A stretch of 40,562 nucleotides of DNA. Origin: Anaerocolumna sp. GTDB lineage: Bacteria > Bacillota > Clostridia > Lachnospirales > Lachnospiraceae. Position 1 is the stretch's first letter. Each line of letters starts with the position of its first letter. Shown piece by piece: positions 18,407 to 27,163 of the stretch. The position numbers and the translations under genes are program-made. Where the stretch lies: the NCBI GenBank assembly GCA_029256725.1, contig JAQSXJ010000036.1, positions 1-40,562 on the forward strand. The letters are read 5' to 3'. Below the pieces are notes generated by a model. The model was not told the origin of the DNA, ran no database searches, and saw only the letters and a list, made by a program, of their open reading frames with translations.

Positions 18407-20173
18407 TTAACCGTTCTTGGCCATGATGCGATTATAGAAGTCATCAATCATAGCGGTATAGTGATCAAATTTGAAAAGTTCATCATTTGCAACATCATAC
18501 TTAATGGAGATTACCTTATCAAAGATATCCTCCTGCTTCAATAAAGACATAGGCATGTTCATTGCAATAAGCTGTTTTGACTTGGAAAACAGATAGAGTA
18601 TGGTATTCATCATCTTAAGCTGTTTATCAAGAGGAACGTAAGTATCGGAAGGATGGTAAGCATTCTGCTGTACGAATCCTAAACGGATTACTCTGGCAAT
18701 TTCAAGTACCAGCTTCTGATCATCGGGAAGTACATCACTACCGATGAGCTTAACGATTTCGTTTAACTGATTTTCCTGTGTTAGTAAGCTTAAGATCTGA
18801 TTTCTGCTGTCTATGAAATCTCTTCCGACATTCTCTGTGTACCAGGGTGCTAAGTCGTTTAAATACTCGCTGTAGCTGGTTAACCAGTGAATAGCAGGGA
18901 AATGTCTTGCATAAGCCAGTGATTTATCAAGTGCCCAGAAGCAGCGCACGAAACGTTTGGTATTCTGGGTAACGGGCTCTGAGAAGTCACCACCCTGAGG
19001 GGATACGGCTCCGATAATGGATACGCTGCCTTCTGTTCCGTTTAAGTTCTGCATAAAGCCGGCTCTTTCATAGAAGCTTGATAATCTGGAGGCAAGGTAT
19101 GCAGGGAATCCTTCCTCGGCAGGCATTTCTTCCAGACGACCGGATAACTCACGAAGGGCCTCTGCCCAACGGGAAGTAGAATCAGCCATGATAGCTACGT
19201 GATAACCCATATCGCGGTAGTATTCAGCCAGTGTAATACCTGTATAGATACTTGCTTCACGGGCAGCAACGGGCATATTGGAGGTATTAGCAATCAGAGT
19301 TGTTCTATCAAGTAAGGGATTACCGGACTTGGGATCCACTAACTTGGAGAAGTCTTCCAAAACCTCTGTCATTTCGTTTCCGCGCTCACCGCAGCCGATA
19401 TATACGATAATATCCGCATCGCACCATTTAGCAAGCTGATGCTGGGTCATAGTCTTACCGGTTCCGAAACCACCGGGGATAGCTGCTGTACCACCTTTTG
19501 CAATAGGGAACAAAGTATCAAGGATACGCTGTCCGGTGATTAGAGGACGGTCAGAAGGATATCTCTTGGAAGTTGGTCTGGGAATACGAATTGGCCATTT
19601 CTGTGTTAAGCTAAGCTCTTTTGTTACTCCGTCAGGAGTCTGTATAGTTACGATGGTATCATTGATAGTGTATTGTCCGTCTTTTGCAGCTTTGATGACT
19701 ACTCCTTCCACATCGGGAGGCACCATGGATTTGTGTACAACGGCAAGAGTTTCAGGAACTTCGGCAATAATGGTTCCGCCGTAGATCTTATCCCCTTCTT
19801 TTACTGTTACATGCACATCCCAGAGTTTCTTTGTATCAAGTGCATCTACGCTAACACCTCTGGCAATATAAGCACCAGATTCTTTTGCGATTTCTTTTAA
19901 AGGACGCTCAATTCCGTCAAAGATATTACTGATAATTCCTGGTGCTAAAGTAACGGAAATAGCCGCACCGGTTGAATATACCAACTCACCGGGTTTGATA
20001 CCGGTAGTCTCTTCATATACCTGGACGGTGGTCTGATCTTTTGTCAGACCGATTACTTCTCCGACCAATTTTTCATTGCCTACAAGAACCATTTCGCCCA
20101 TTTTAAAGCCCTGATTACCTGCCACATATACAATTGGTCCGTTAATTCCGTATATTTTTCCTGTTATATTCAT
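18407..20173 (-). CDS. ntpA: V-type ATPase catalytic subunit A, 588 aa
   Basis: Catalytic subunit. The Walker A loop is GGFGTGKT (residues 234-241), where most A subunits have GPFGAGKT. The non-homologous region about 110-190 carries [13 protein letters not shown] and [53 protein letters not shown] is split by the expected Walker B region. The ribosome site GGGGAG can pair with CTCC just before the start (GGAG-CTAT-CTCC), a small hairpin that could limit initiation. It follows ntpE after 94 bases containing two TAAGTTA hairpins. Confidence 0.97.
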   Translation of the reverse strand: MNITGKIYGINGPIVYVAGNQGFKMGEMVLVGNEKLVGEVIGLTKDQTTVQVYEETTGIKPGELVYSTGAAISVTLAPGIISNIFDGIERPLKEIAKESGAYIARGVSVDALDTKKLWDVHVTVKEGDKIYGGTIIAEVPETLAVVHKSMVPPDVEGVVIKAAKDGQYTINDTIVTIQTPDGVTKELSLTQKWPIRIPRPTSKRYPSDRPLITGQRILDTLFPIAKGGTAAIPGGFGTGKTMTQHQLAKWCDADIIVYIGCGERGNEMTEVLEDFSKLVDPKSGNPLLDRTTLIANTSNMPVAAREASIYTGITLAEYYRDMGYHVAIMADSTSRWAEALRELSGRLEEMPAEEGFPAYLASRLSSFYERAGFMQNLNGTEGSVSIIGAVSPQGGDFSEPVTQNTKRFVRCFWALDKSLAYARHFPAIHWLTSYSEYLNDLAPWYTENVGRDFIDSRNQILSLLTQENQLNEIVKLIGSDVLPDDQKLVLEIARVIRLGFVQQNAYHPSDTYVPLDKQLKMMNTILYLFSKSKQLIAMNMPMSLLKQEDIFDKVISIKYDVANDELFKFDHYTAMIDDFYNRIMAKNG

Positions 20174-20227
20174 AATGGAGATAGCTCCCCTTTCTTCTTT
20201 TTACATGGCATTTTAGTTAAAAGCCTT

Positions 20228-20275
20228 TAAGTTAAAAATAGACTTAACTTATAAGTTAGAAAAAGATCTAACTTA
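20228..20275 (-). other. Twin hairpins between ntpE and ntpA
   Basis: Arms TAAGTTAA/TTAACTTA (20228-20251) and TAAGTTAGA/TCTAACTTA (20252-20275) lie back to back. The second includes the ntpE stop codon on the minus strand. The short loops and repeated arms suggest an mRNA processing or stability element within the operon. Confidence 0.6.
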
Positions 20276-20837
20276 CAGCGAATTTATTTTTGGATTCTTC
20301 CATTCTGGTCAGAAATGAATTATCGATTAATATACTTTTTCCCTGTATAACTGCTCTGATACCGCCGATAAAATCACGGTCGCTGACAGATAATGCAGCA
20401 CCGGTAGAAGCTTCTAAAGTAGGCTTTAAGCTTGAATCGGTAGAATTGATATAGATAGTAACTTCATCTTTTCCGGCAAAATCCTTTATAGCTTTTATCT
20501 GTTTAACCAGTAAATCAAAATAATCAGAGGTTTTCATGTATTCCTGTAATTTAGCGGATACATCCTGAAACAACTGATTTCTTAATTCAAATGCCCGGTC
20601 GCTTAATTTACGCTTTAAATTAATAAGTTCACTTGCAACTTCTTTATTCTTCTCACGCATGAGTTTTTCTGATTCTGCACGGTAAGTAGCTTCGGATTTC
20701 CTGATAAGTTCTTCCTTGTGCTCGTCAAAGATCTGCTGCAGTGATTTCTGATATTCTTCAATTATTTCAATATTCTGGCTGGTAGCGCTTTCCATTGCAG
20801 AATTATAAAATTGTTCTAATTTCTCATCTAAAGTCAT
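20268..20837 (-). CDS. ntpE: V-type ATPase subunit E (peripheral stalk), 189 aa
   Basis: Peripheral stalk subunit: a long charged N-terminal helix (about 1-95) that pairs with the G/H-type subunit, then a globular C-terminal domain (GKDEVTIYINSTD, DRDFIGGIRAVIQGKSILIDNSF). An upstream in-frame ATG at 20843 touches the ribosome site GAGGGAG with no spacing, so the second ATG (MTLDEKLEQF) with a six-base spacing is preferred. The gap after ntpF is about 12 bases. Confidence 0.92.
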   Translation of the reverse strand: MTLDEKLEQFYNSAMESATSQNIEIIEEYQKSLQQIFDEHKEELIRKSEATYRAESEKLMREKNKEVASELINLKRKLSDRAFELRNQLFQDVSAKLQEYMKTSDYFDLLVKQIKAIKDFAGKDEVTIYINSTDSSLKPTLEASTGAALSVSDRDFIGGIRAVIQGKSILIDNSFLTRMEESKNKFAVS

Positions 20838-20849
20838 AGACATCTCCCT

Positions 20850-21158
20850 CTACAATTTTATTCCAATTGCTTCATTAACATAGGAAGTAATAAAATCGGG
20901 TTTTCTTCCCGTTCCGTGGCGGTCGGGAATTTCAACAATCAATGGAAGCTTTCGGTTCAATTTAACATCATTTATCACATCTGGAAATTCGCGGCTGAAT
21001 TTTTCTGTAATCAGCAGGACACCGATGGTTTTATCTGCAAGCGCTTTATCCAGCTGTTCTTTTAAATGCTTCCTGGAATGTATGACAACCCCGTCTACGC
21101 CTGTAAGGCGCATTCCCGTGTAAGTATCAACATTATCACTGATAAGAAACATACGCAT
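20850..21158 (-). CDS. ntpF: V-type ATPase subunit F, 102 aa
   Basis: Small Rossmann-like subunit that binds subunit D in the central stalk. MRMFLISDNVDTYTGMRLTGVDGVV and the later VLLITEKFSREFPDVI and LPLIVEIPDR follow the family pattern, and the length is normal. GGAGG is close upstream. It is separated from ntpK by 168 bases packed with hairpins; the last of these ends just before the ribosome site. Confidence 0.94.
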   Translation of the reverse strand: MRMFLISDNVDTYTGMRLTGVDGVVIHSRKHLKEQLDKALADKTIGVLLITEKFSREFPDVINDVKLNRKLPLIVEIPDRHGTGRKPDFITSYVNEAIGIKL

Positions 21159-21176
21159 ACAGTTACCTCCTTATTT

Positions 21177-21317
21177 CATAAGAGAAAAGCCTTATGCCAA
21201 GAAGTGTGAAAGAAAGTACTTTCACACCTCTTTTAATATTTGTTTTATGCGCCGAAAGATTTCTTTCGGTGGCGGTATTTAAACCGCTTTATAGGATAAA
21301 AGGAACGAATGGTTCCT
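21177..21317 (-). other. Five-hairpin cluster between ntpK and ntpF
   Basis: In minus-strand order: AGGAAC/GTTCCT followed by TTTT (21317-21301), GCGGT/ACCGC (21287-21272), CCGAAAG/CTTTCGG (21269-21252), GTGTGAAAG/CTTTCACAC (21227-21204), CATAAG/CTTATG (21196-21177), then AAGGAGG of ntpF. The fourth hairpin and its following CTTCTT match the leader repeat family at 6.7-7.1 kb. The position right after the c-ring gene suggests a role in raising K over downstream subunits by partial termination or mRNA processing; that is inference. Confidence 0.8.
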
Positions 21318-21326
21318 CTAAAATTA

Positions 21327-21746
21327 TTAACCTAAAATAGAGAAAGAAACGATAAGTCCGTAAAGAGCAATACCTTCTGCAAGAGCAACGAAGATAAGTG
21401 CTTTACCCATGATGCTGGAGTCTTCGCTCATAGCACCTAAAGCAGCAGAAGCAGCAGAAGCAACGGCGATACCACCACCGATACATGATAAACCGGTTGA
21501 AAGAGCAGCTGCCAAATATCTCCAGCCATCAACAGAAGCAACAGCAGCATTATCAGCAGCGGATGCTGTGCCGGTAAATAATAAAACGTGTGCGATTAAT
21601 AATGTTCCAAAGAAGAAAAATGAGTTAGCTATAACACTTGCCTTAAAGTTACCTTTTTTCTTTTCACTGAGTAAATATGCTCCAAAGGGAATTGCGATAC
21701 TTAATACTAATGCTACTACTAAAATCAATTTTGCTGTCATTGTCAT
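21327..21746 (-). CDS. ntpK: V-type ATPase subunit K (membrane rotor ring), 139 aa
   Basis: Proteolipid forming the ion-carrying c-ring. Four hydrophobic helices: about 6-26, 36-60, 76-104 and 114-137. The ion-binding acidic residue is E124 in ALAEGIALYG of helix 4. The second hairpin has the Gly/Ala-rich ring pattern (TGLSCIGGGIAVASAASAALGAM). Helices 1-2 lack a carboxylate, as in duplicated K subunits with one site. The Gln ligands that contribute to the Na+ site of Enterococcus NtpK are not evident in helix 3, so coupling to H+ rather than Na+ is possible but uncertain. AAGGAGG is 8 bases before the ATG. Confidence 0.92.
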   Translation of the reverse strand: MTMTAKLILVVALVLSIAIPFGAYLLSEKKKGNFKASVIANSFFFFGTLLIAHVLLFTGTASAADNAAVASVDGWRYLAAALSTGLSCIGGGIAVASAASAALGAMSEDSSIMGKALIFVALAEGIALYGLIVSFSILG

Positions 21747-21772
21747 AATATGTTCCTCCTTAAATTTAACTG

Positions 21773-23674
21773 TTATTTACTTTTGTATGGTTTAAATCCT
21801 TTTCCTGTACCCTTATAGAAACGGCTGAACATTTCGTAATATTCAAGACGCAGCACCTGGATACCTACAATCAGGCCTTCCATACCTGCTACAAAAATAT
21901 TACCGAGTATTACAACCAATATATTAGGATCCCCTGAGTGAGCTCCTGCAAATAGCATAACGACGCCCATCATTGCTGCATGACTGATTGCAAAAGCACC
22001 AACACGCAGGAAGGAAATAGAATTTGTTAAATAACTTAAAACGATTTCAAATAATTCAAAAAATGATTCTACGAAAAACATAGCCTTTTGTTCCGGTAAG
22101 ATCTCGGACTTCTTCTCCACCAAGTGAGTAAGAGGCTCTCTTAAAAAGATCAGTATAAGAGGTACGCCTAAAAAGACTGCAAGAACAATACCCGCAGGTA
22201 AAGCATTGCCGGTTGCTACCAACACAACACATACCAGTACTACAAGATAAAATACAAGTCCGGCAATACCATTGGTATCAAAGAAAATCTTTTCTACATC
22301 TTTTGCTTTTATACCGTTAATGATATTTATAATCATAGCGATAATAATAAGCACGGCACCGAAGCCAACGGCTGTTAACAGTACGGTCATTACATTTTCC
22401 ATTGGATTCAGCCATATATGGGGTAAGACGTCTTCAAAGCCAAATATACTGCCGTACATAAATCCCATAATGGTGGAAAAGACTCCGGCGGTGGCAATAA
22501 TAGCTGCCAAAGCCATTTTCTTAAAGCGGTAGAGTAATCCTCCGCCTATTGCAAGGCACAAACCTTGCCCAACATCCCCGAACATGATACCAAAGATGAT
22601 AGAGTAGGTTATGGCAACGAAGAAGGTTGGATCTATTTCGTTATAAGCTGGAAGTCCGTACATCTTAATAAACATCTCAAAAGGCTGAAATATTTTTAAA
22701 TTCTTTAACTTTGTCGGCGGCTTGGAAGATATACTTGTAATATCCTTTTCCATCATGCAGAAGACATCTTTATCCTTATCAATATCCTGAAGGAGTTCTT
22801 TTACACTTTCTTCCGGTATCCAACCGCATAATATGAAGTAATATGCATTTCGCTTGGATACGGTGGTGCAGGCAGCCATCTTTCTTACGTCAAAGTTATT
22901 GGAGTACACACAGATAATCTCATAAGCACTAAGTATCTTGTCAGACCGGCTGCTTAAGCGATTTTTCATTTCTTCATTAATGGCATTGATCTTTTCCTGG
23001 TTTTCTTCCAGTTTCTTAACAATGACATTATAGGCCTGATCCGGGGTCCCCTCATATTCTGTGGTAAGCGATATTGCTTCAAAGTGAAGAGAAGAAAAAA
23101 TAGCATCGGTTTTATCTGCTTCAGCTAAGGGAACAAAATATACACCCCAGACATAATCCGGATCATTACCGCATTCAATAAATAACGTTGTCAAGCTCTC
23201 GTATACGAACTTTGAGAATTTCGTATAATACTCATGGGAAATTCGACCAAATCGGTATTTAATGAACCTGAAAGCTAATATTTTATCAATTTCATAGTCC
23301 AGATGACGAAAAGGTTCAATCTTTTTCTGAAGCTCATTCAGATGTTCTCTCTCGAGTCCATGTTTCTTCTTCTGACTTGTCAAGTCTTCCAATTCTCTGG
23401 AAGCTGAAAGTATAACAGTAGAAGCTTCGGGAAGTGTCATATTCTGAGCTTGTGAAGGTTCCTTCTTATCAAACCGTTCTGCTAATTCAATAGCCTTTGA
23501 ATAGATATCCTTGTAAGGATTAGGCTCTACAAAGGGCTTTAAATCTTGAACGGTACTAAGTTCTGACAAGGCATTTTCCAGGTGTATCTCATATTTATTC
23601 AGATACGCACTGACAACTCTGTCGAACTCAGCCTTTGGACCGGTAATGCTGATAAATCTCATTTTTTCAATCAA
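21773..23674 (-). CDS. ntpI: V-type ATPase subunit I (membrane stator), 633 aa
   Basis: Equivalent of subunit a: a cytosolic N-terminal half (about 1-330, with coiled coils around 95-120 and 225-245) and a membrane half with seven to eight helices starting at PTFFVAITYSIIFGIMFGDVGQG, a diagnostic motif, and ending near YEMFSRFYKGTGKGFKPY. The first codon is probably TTG at 23674, eight bases after GGAGG; the next in-frame ATG is 12 bases further and worse spaced. The length is normal. Confidence 0.95.
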   Translation of the reverse strand: MIEKMRFISITGPKAEFDRVVSAYLNKYEIHLENALSELSTVQDLKPFVEPNPYKDIYSKAIELAERFDKKEPSQAQNMTLPEASTVILSASRELEDLTSQKKKHGLEREHLNELQKKIEPFRHLDYEIDKILAFRFIKYRFGRISHEYYTKFSKFVYESLTTLFIECGNDPDYVWGVYFVPLAEADKTDAIFSSLHFEAISLTTEYEGTPDQAYNVIVKKLEENQEKINAINEEMKNRLSSRSDKILSAYEIICVYSNNFDVRKMAACTTVSKRNAYYFILCGWIPEESVKELLQDIDKDKDVFCMMEKDITSISSKPPTKLKNLKIFQPFEMFIKMYGLPAYNEIDPTFFVAITYSIIFGIMFGDVGQGLCLAIGGGLLYRFKKMALAAIIATAGVFSTIMGFMYGSIFGFEDVLPHIWLNPMENVMTVLLTAVGFGAVLIIIAMIINIINGIKAKDVEKIFFDTNGIAGLVFYLVVLVCVVLVATGNALPAGIVLAVFLGVPLILIFLREPLTHLVEKKSEILPEQKAMFFVESFFELFEIVLSYLTNSISFLRVGAFAISHAAMMGVVMLFAGAHSGDPNILVVILGNIFVAGMEGLIVGIQVLRLEYYEMFSRFYKGTGKGFKPYKSK

Positions 23675-23690
23675 TTATTGCACCTCCGAT

Positions 23691-24725
23691 TCAATTAAAA
23701 GTAATATATTTTAATGTATCCTGAGGGTCCAGTTTATAACGTATACACTCCAAAGCGGAGGTAAGTCTGTCTATTTCTGTTCTCTTAAGATACAAATAAT
23801 AACTGATGGGTGCCATGGAATTCGGGTACTTATCTCTATGAAGCTTATAATTTTTTAATACAGTACTTTGGTATACCTTTTCTATTGTTCCATTAGCAAG
23901 GGAAGGAACCATAAAATCATAGGGAGTGGTATTTAATACCCCGCTGAACTCTTCAATGGTGGAGGTTTCCATCAGTTTAATTAACTTATCCTTTTTCAGT
24001 TTATAAGTTATTGGAATAATATAGGCGTACGCATCTTTCACCTGTAAATTATAAAATTTCTTGGAGCGGTACAGCCACATGATATTTAACAGGTCAATTT
24101 CAAGACCTAAGGTATCTGTAACATACTTTAAATTATCTCCTGATAATACCCTGTCTTTCAATTTCCAGGCTTTCATAAAATACTGGATATCTAACTTCAT
24201 TTCATAATCAAAGGAGGTTATATCCGTTTTCTGAATGCTGGTCAGAACAGAATAATAATCACTGCCTTTCAAATGCTCTACATACTCAGTCATTGACTTA
24301 GAAGCAGCAAGTGCAGTGATATCGATGTTGGAATGTTTGTTAAAGAACTCTGTAATATTACCCAAATCGTAATTTCTGTGCTGGTTGAAAACCATATGCA
24401 TACAGGCTTTTAGTATGTTCACTTCGTAACGGAGAAAGACAATATCAAGGACCTTTCTTTGATCCGGGTTGGAAAAGCGGTAAAGCTTTGAAAAATCCTG
24501 ATACAGGCAGTTAATGATCATTCCCTCTACCTGACCACGGTGGATCTGGTTCTCATCAATTCCTGCAAAAACACCCCCATAACCGGGATGGGATTTTAAA
24601 TATGCGATAAAATCTGCTGTGGATTCGAAGTTTGCTATTGACTGATATTCCGCACTTTTTACCGATTTTGCCTCCAGGGCCTTGGTCTTGGTAACAATCC
24701 CGCTATAAACTAATAAATTGCTCAT
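23691..24725 (-). CDS. ntpC: V-type ATPase subunit C/d, 344 aa
   Basis: Socket subunit that joins the central stalk to the K ring. All-helical composition with repeated aromatic-rich segments such as LNIMWLYRSKKFYNL and GNITEFFNKHSNID, as in NtpC/AtpC proteins. The length fits (about 330-350). GGGAGG is six bases before the ATG. It is separated from ntpI by 16 bases and from the first gene by 25 bases. Confidence 0.92.
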   Translation of the reverse strand: MSNLLVYSGIVTKTKALEAKSVKSAEYQSIANFESTADFIAYLKSHPGYGGVFAGIDENQIHRGQVEGMIINCLYQDFSKLYRFSNPDQRKVLDIVFLRYEVNILKACMHMVFNQHRNYDLGNITEFFNKHSNIDITALAASKSMTEYVEHLKGSDYYSVLTSIQKTDITSFDYEMKLDIQYFMKAWKLKDRVLSGDNLKYVTDTLGLEIDLLNIMWLYRSKKFYNLQVKDAYAYIIPITYKLKKDKLIKLMETSTIEEFSGVLNTTPYDFMVPSLANGTIEKVYQSTVLKNYKLHRDKYPNSMAPISYYLYLKRTEIDRLTSALECIRYKLDPQDTLKYITFN

Positions 24726-24750
24726 AACAAACCTCCCTGTAACTAATTAT

Positions 24751-25062
24751 TTACTCACTAATGATTTCCTGAATAACTTTGTCAACGAATACATTATGGT
24801 TTTGGGTATAATTAGCTTCCAAGTCGGCAAGTTGTTTTGCCCAGTCCTTCGTAATAGCTTCTTTTTCGGCGGCTAATTCCTTGTTTACCTGATTTTTCAA
24901 TACAAGAAGTTTTGCATTCGTACTATCAGCCACGTCCTTATCCAACTTATCGAGATCATTTTTTAAGGCTTCGTGTAGTTTCACTTTTTCATCGTTGGCA
25001 CGTGCAATGATGAGATTTGCTTTTTCTTCAATGTCGTGTAACAGACCAATTACATTTTCCAT
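24751..25062 (-). CDS. V-type ATPase G/H-type peripheral stalk subunit, 103 aa
   Basis: First gene of the operon. Nearly all helical and charged (ANLIIARANDEKVKLHEAL through LVLKNQVNKELAAEKEAIT), a coiled coil that would pair with the N-terminal helix of subunit E in the stator stalk. The start MENVIGLLHDIEEKANLI is set by AAGGAGG at 25068-25074; an in-frame ATG 39 bases upstream lacks a ribosome site. In Enterococcus this position is called NtpF/H; naming differs between species, so no symbol is given. Confidence 0.87.
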   Translation of the reverse strand: MENVIGLLHDIEEKANLIIARANDEKVKLHEALKNDLDKLDKDVADSTNAKLLVLKNQVNKELAAEKEAITKDWAKQLADLEANYTQNHNVFVDKVIQEIISE

Positions 25063-25177
25063 GTTAACCTCCTTGCGTTTATTTTTCGTTTTGCTTACCA
25101 ATAATATACGCAGTATAATTATTAAATGTAAGCGAAAAGAATTAACCTTGAAAAAATGAAAAAAGTATATTCCTGAT

Positions 25178-25210
25178 AAAAAGAGATCCCTAAAAAACCC
25201 TCTCTTTTTT
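25178..25210. other. Hairpin in the V-type ATPase operon leader
   Basis: Arms AAAAGAGA and TCTCTTTT with a 14-base loop and T runs on both strands. It lies about 115 bases upstream of the first ATPase gene, inside the probable 5' leader, and could be a weak terminator or attenuator. The remaining bases of the 25063-25474 spacer show only the trmB promoter. Confidence 0.5.
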
Positions 25211-25374
25211 TAGCCGGAACACAGCTATATCATACTACGAAAAATTAAAATTACCATCGTGAAAATGTACAAATTTCGATAAATTATATAATTTTAATTT
25301 AATACTTTTTATTAATAGGAAGAAATACAAAAGAAAGAAGTAAGACATGTTATCTTCAAATCCATAGAAAATAC

Positions 25375-25402
25375 TTGTTATTCTTTATCTGTATGATATA
25401 AT
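25375..25402 (+). promoter_or_regulatory. Promoter of trmB
   Basis: TTGTTA at 25375-25380, a 16-base spacer and TATAAT at 25397-25402, 72 bases before the ATG. Confidence 0.65.
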
Positions 25403-25474
25403 TAATTAGCAAATTTTTCAATAAGAATAAAGTCGGAATATAAATAAAATTGTAGTTTTATGGGAGAATAATAT

Positions 25475-26119
25475 ATGAGATTAAGAAATGTACCCGGTTC
25501 ATTGGAAGAAATAGCTAAAAATAAATTTGTAGTACAAGATCCAGAGAAAAGAAAAGGTAATTGGAAGAATTATTTTGGAAATAATAATCCGGTTCATATA
25601 GAGATTGGTATGGGAAAAGGGCAGTTTTTATGTCAACTGGCGCAATTAAATTCAAATGTTAATTATCTGGGTATAGAGAAGTATTCAAGTGTACTTATTC
25701 GTGGACTTGAGAAGAGAAAAGAGCTTGATTTAAATAATCTCTTCTTCCTAAGATTAGATGCCGAATTTATTAATGATGTATTTGACGAAGGGGAAGTAGA
25801 TAGAATATATCTGAACTTCTCAGATCCCTGGCCGAAAGACCGACATGCAAGAAGAAGACTGACCTCTAAAGAATTCCTGGACAGATATGATAAATTCTTA
25901 AAGTCAGATGGTGAGATTATATTTAAGACCGACAACAGACCGCTCTTTGATTTTTCATTGGAAGAAGTGGAAAATGCCGGTTGGATCCTTAAAAACTATA
26001 CTTATGACTTGCACCATAGTGAGTTTGCAGAAGGTAATGTAATGACAGAATATGAAGAGAAGTTCTCAGGGCTTGGAAATCCAATTCACCGAATGGTTAT
26101 ATATAGAGAACAAAAATGA
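25475..26119 (+). CDS. trmB: tRNA (guanine-N7-)-methyltransferase TrmB, 214 aa
   Basis: SAM-dependent enzyme making m7G46 in the tRNA variable loop. The SAM motif is HIEIGMGKGQFL (about 41-52), then LGIEKYSSVL, the catalytic stretch LNFSDPWPKDRHARRRL (about 114-130), IIFKTDN and the C-terminal MTEYEEKF. The length is typical (about 210-220). GGGAG lies upstream of the ATG, and the gene has its own promoter. Confidence 0.97.
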   Translation: MRLRNVPGSLEEIAKNKFVVQDPEKRKGNWKNYFGNNNPVHIEIGMGKGQFLCQLAQLNSNVNYLGIEKYSSVLIRGLEKRKELDLNNLFFLRLDAEFINDVFDEGEVDRIYLNFSDPWPKDRHARRRLTSKEFLDRYDKFLKSDGEIIFKTDNRPLFDFSLEEVENAGWILKNYTYDLHHSEFAEGNVMTEYEEKFSGLGNPIHRMVIYREQK

Positions 26120-26216
26120 TATTATTTATCTTATTATAGAAAGATTACTTTATAACCCTGTACAATTTATTTATTTATGCATATAATAATATAAGAACTT
26201 CAATTAGGTGACTGTT

Positions 26217-26363
26217 ATGAAAAATTCCGTTAAGAATCAACTTGCCAAAACCTTTGGCGGGAATATGGAGTTGAACAAAAAGGCTCTTCAGATGAAGAAT
26301 TCCTGGGATGAAGTCAGCGGCCTTTTAGGAAAAGGACTTAAGAAGAAGGGCAACAGCAAATAA
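26217..26363 (+). CDS. Small basic protein, 48 aa, unknown
   Basis: ATG at 26217 is preceded by AGGTG with a six-base spacing and the frame is open to TAA at 26361. The product is lysine-rich with an amphipathic middle (SWDEVSGLLGKGL) and ends KKKGNSK; no membrane helix or cysteine. It lies in an otherwise empty 360-base gap between trmB and trxA, and its base composition is less AT-rich than the flanking spacer. I do not recognise a family. Confidence 0.6.
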   Translation: MKNSVKNQLAKTFGGNMELNKKALQMKNSWDEVSGLLGKGLKKKGNSK

Positions 26364-26502
26364 AAGAAGCAGAGTTAAGTTACACTAGATATTAAGTTAA
26401 AGACAAATATGTTTTTATCTATGATTTACAAATATCCTATTTAACTGGATATTACCGAAATTTATAATTATCTTTGCATAAATGTTCAAAGGAGGAAAAA
26501 GA

Positions 26503-26820
26503 ATGGCTCATAAGTTTACAGATGATAATTTTGAACAGGAAGTATTAAAATCACAGGTTCCTGTGTTAGTTGATTTCTATGCTGATTGGTGTGGTCCCTG
26601 CAAAATGATGGCACCTGTTATTGAAGAACTGGCAGCTGATTATGAAGGTAGTGTGAAAGTGGGTAAATTAAACGTAGACGAGGCTCCTGGAATCAGCAGC
26701 AAATATAGGGTTATGTCCATCCCTACACTTTTATTAATCAAAGACGGTGAAGTAGTGGATACGATTGTTGGTGCTGTGCCCAAAGCTCAGCTTACCGATA
26801 AGTTAGAGAAAATTAAATAG
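26503..26820 (+). CDS. trxA: Thioredoxin, 105 aa
   Basis: Cytosolic thiol-disulfide oxidoreductase. The active site is DWCGPCK (Cys pair about 29 and 32), with the cis-Pro in SIPTLLL and KDGEVVDTIVGAVPK. An upstream in-frame ATG at 26482 would add seven residues, but AAAGGAGG at 26488-26494 places the start at 26503. Monocistronic, ended by the terminator at 26830-26867. The matching thioredoxin reductase is not in the window. Confidence 0.97.
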   Translation: MAHKFTDDNFEQEVLKSQVPVLVDFYADWCGPCKMMAPVIEELAADYEGSVKVGKLNVDEAPGISSKYRVMSIPTLLLIKDGEVVDTIVGAVPKAQLTDKLEKIK

Positions 26821-26829
26821 TTATATATG

Positions 26830-26867
26830 CTGCTGCAAACTAAAATTTAGTTGCAGCAGTATTTTTA
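26830..26867 (+). terminator. Terminator of trxA
   Basis: Arms CTGCTGCA and TGCAGCAG, extended by ACTAAA/TTTAGT with one bulged A, followed by TATTTTTATT. Confidence 0.9.
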
Positions 26868-26964
26868 TTAATGACTGAATACAGCAAAAAATAAACAAAA
26901 AATGTCAAATTGAAAAACATTTGTAAAGAATTAAAATAAAAATTAAAAAAATATGAAAAAATGC

Positions 26965-26993
26965 TTGCAATTTGATAATTTATATTATATAAT
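26965..26993 (+). promoter_or_regulatory. Promoter of tRNA-Lys
   Basis: TTGCAA at 26965-26970, a 17-base spacer and TATAAT at 26988-26993, about 46 bases upstream of the tRNA. Confidence 0.78.
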
Positions 26994-27038
26994 CATTTTT
27001 GCGTTCGGGAAATACGAACAAGCAAATATACGGAATAA

Positions 27039-27111
27039 GCGCTTCTAGCTCAGTTGGTAGAGCACCTGACTCTTAATCAGGGTGTCCAGGGTTCGAGCCC
27101 CTGGAGGCGCA
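27039..27111 (+). tRNA. tRNA-Lys (anticodon CUU)
   Basis: Acceptor arms GCGCTTC and GAGGCGC, D arm with AGCTCAGTTGGTAGAGC, anticodon stem CCTGA/TCAGG with loop CTCTTAA (CTT at 27072-27074), T arm CAGGG-TTCGAGC-CCCTG, discriminator A at 27111. CCA is not encoded. Confidence 0.96.
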
Positions 27112-27117
27112 CTATAG

Positions 27118-27163
27118 AGTCCTAGTTTGGCAGACGAGAGAGCTGCTGGGTTAGGGCTTTTTT
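27118..27163 (+). terminator. Terminator of tRNA-Lys
   Basis: Arms AGTCCTA and TAGGGCT (one G-T pair) with an inner GCAG/CTGC stem, followed by six T. Confidence 0.75.
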
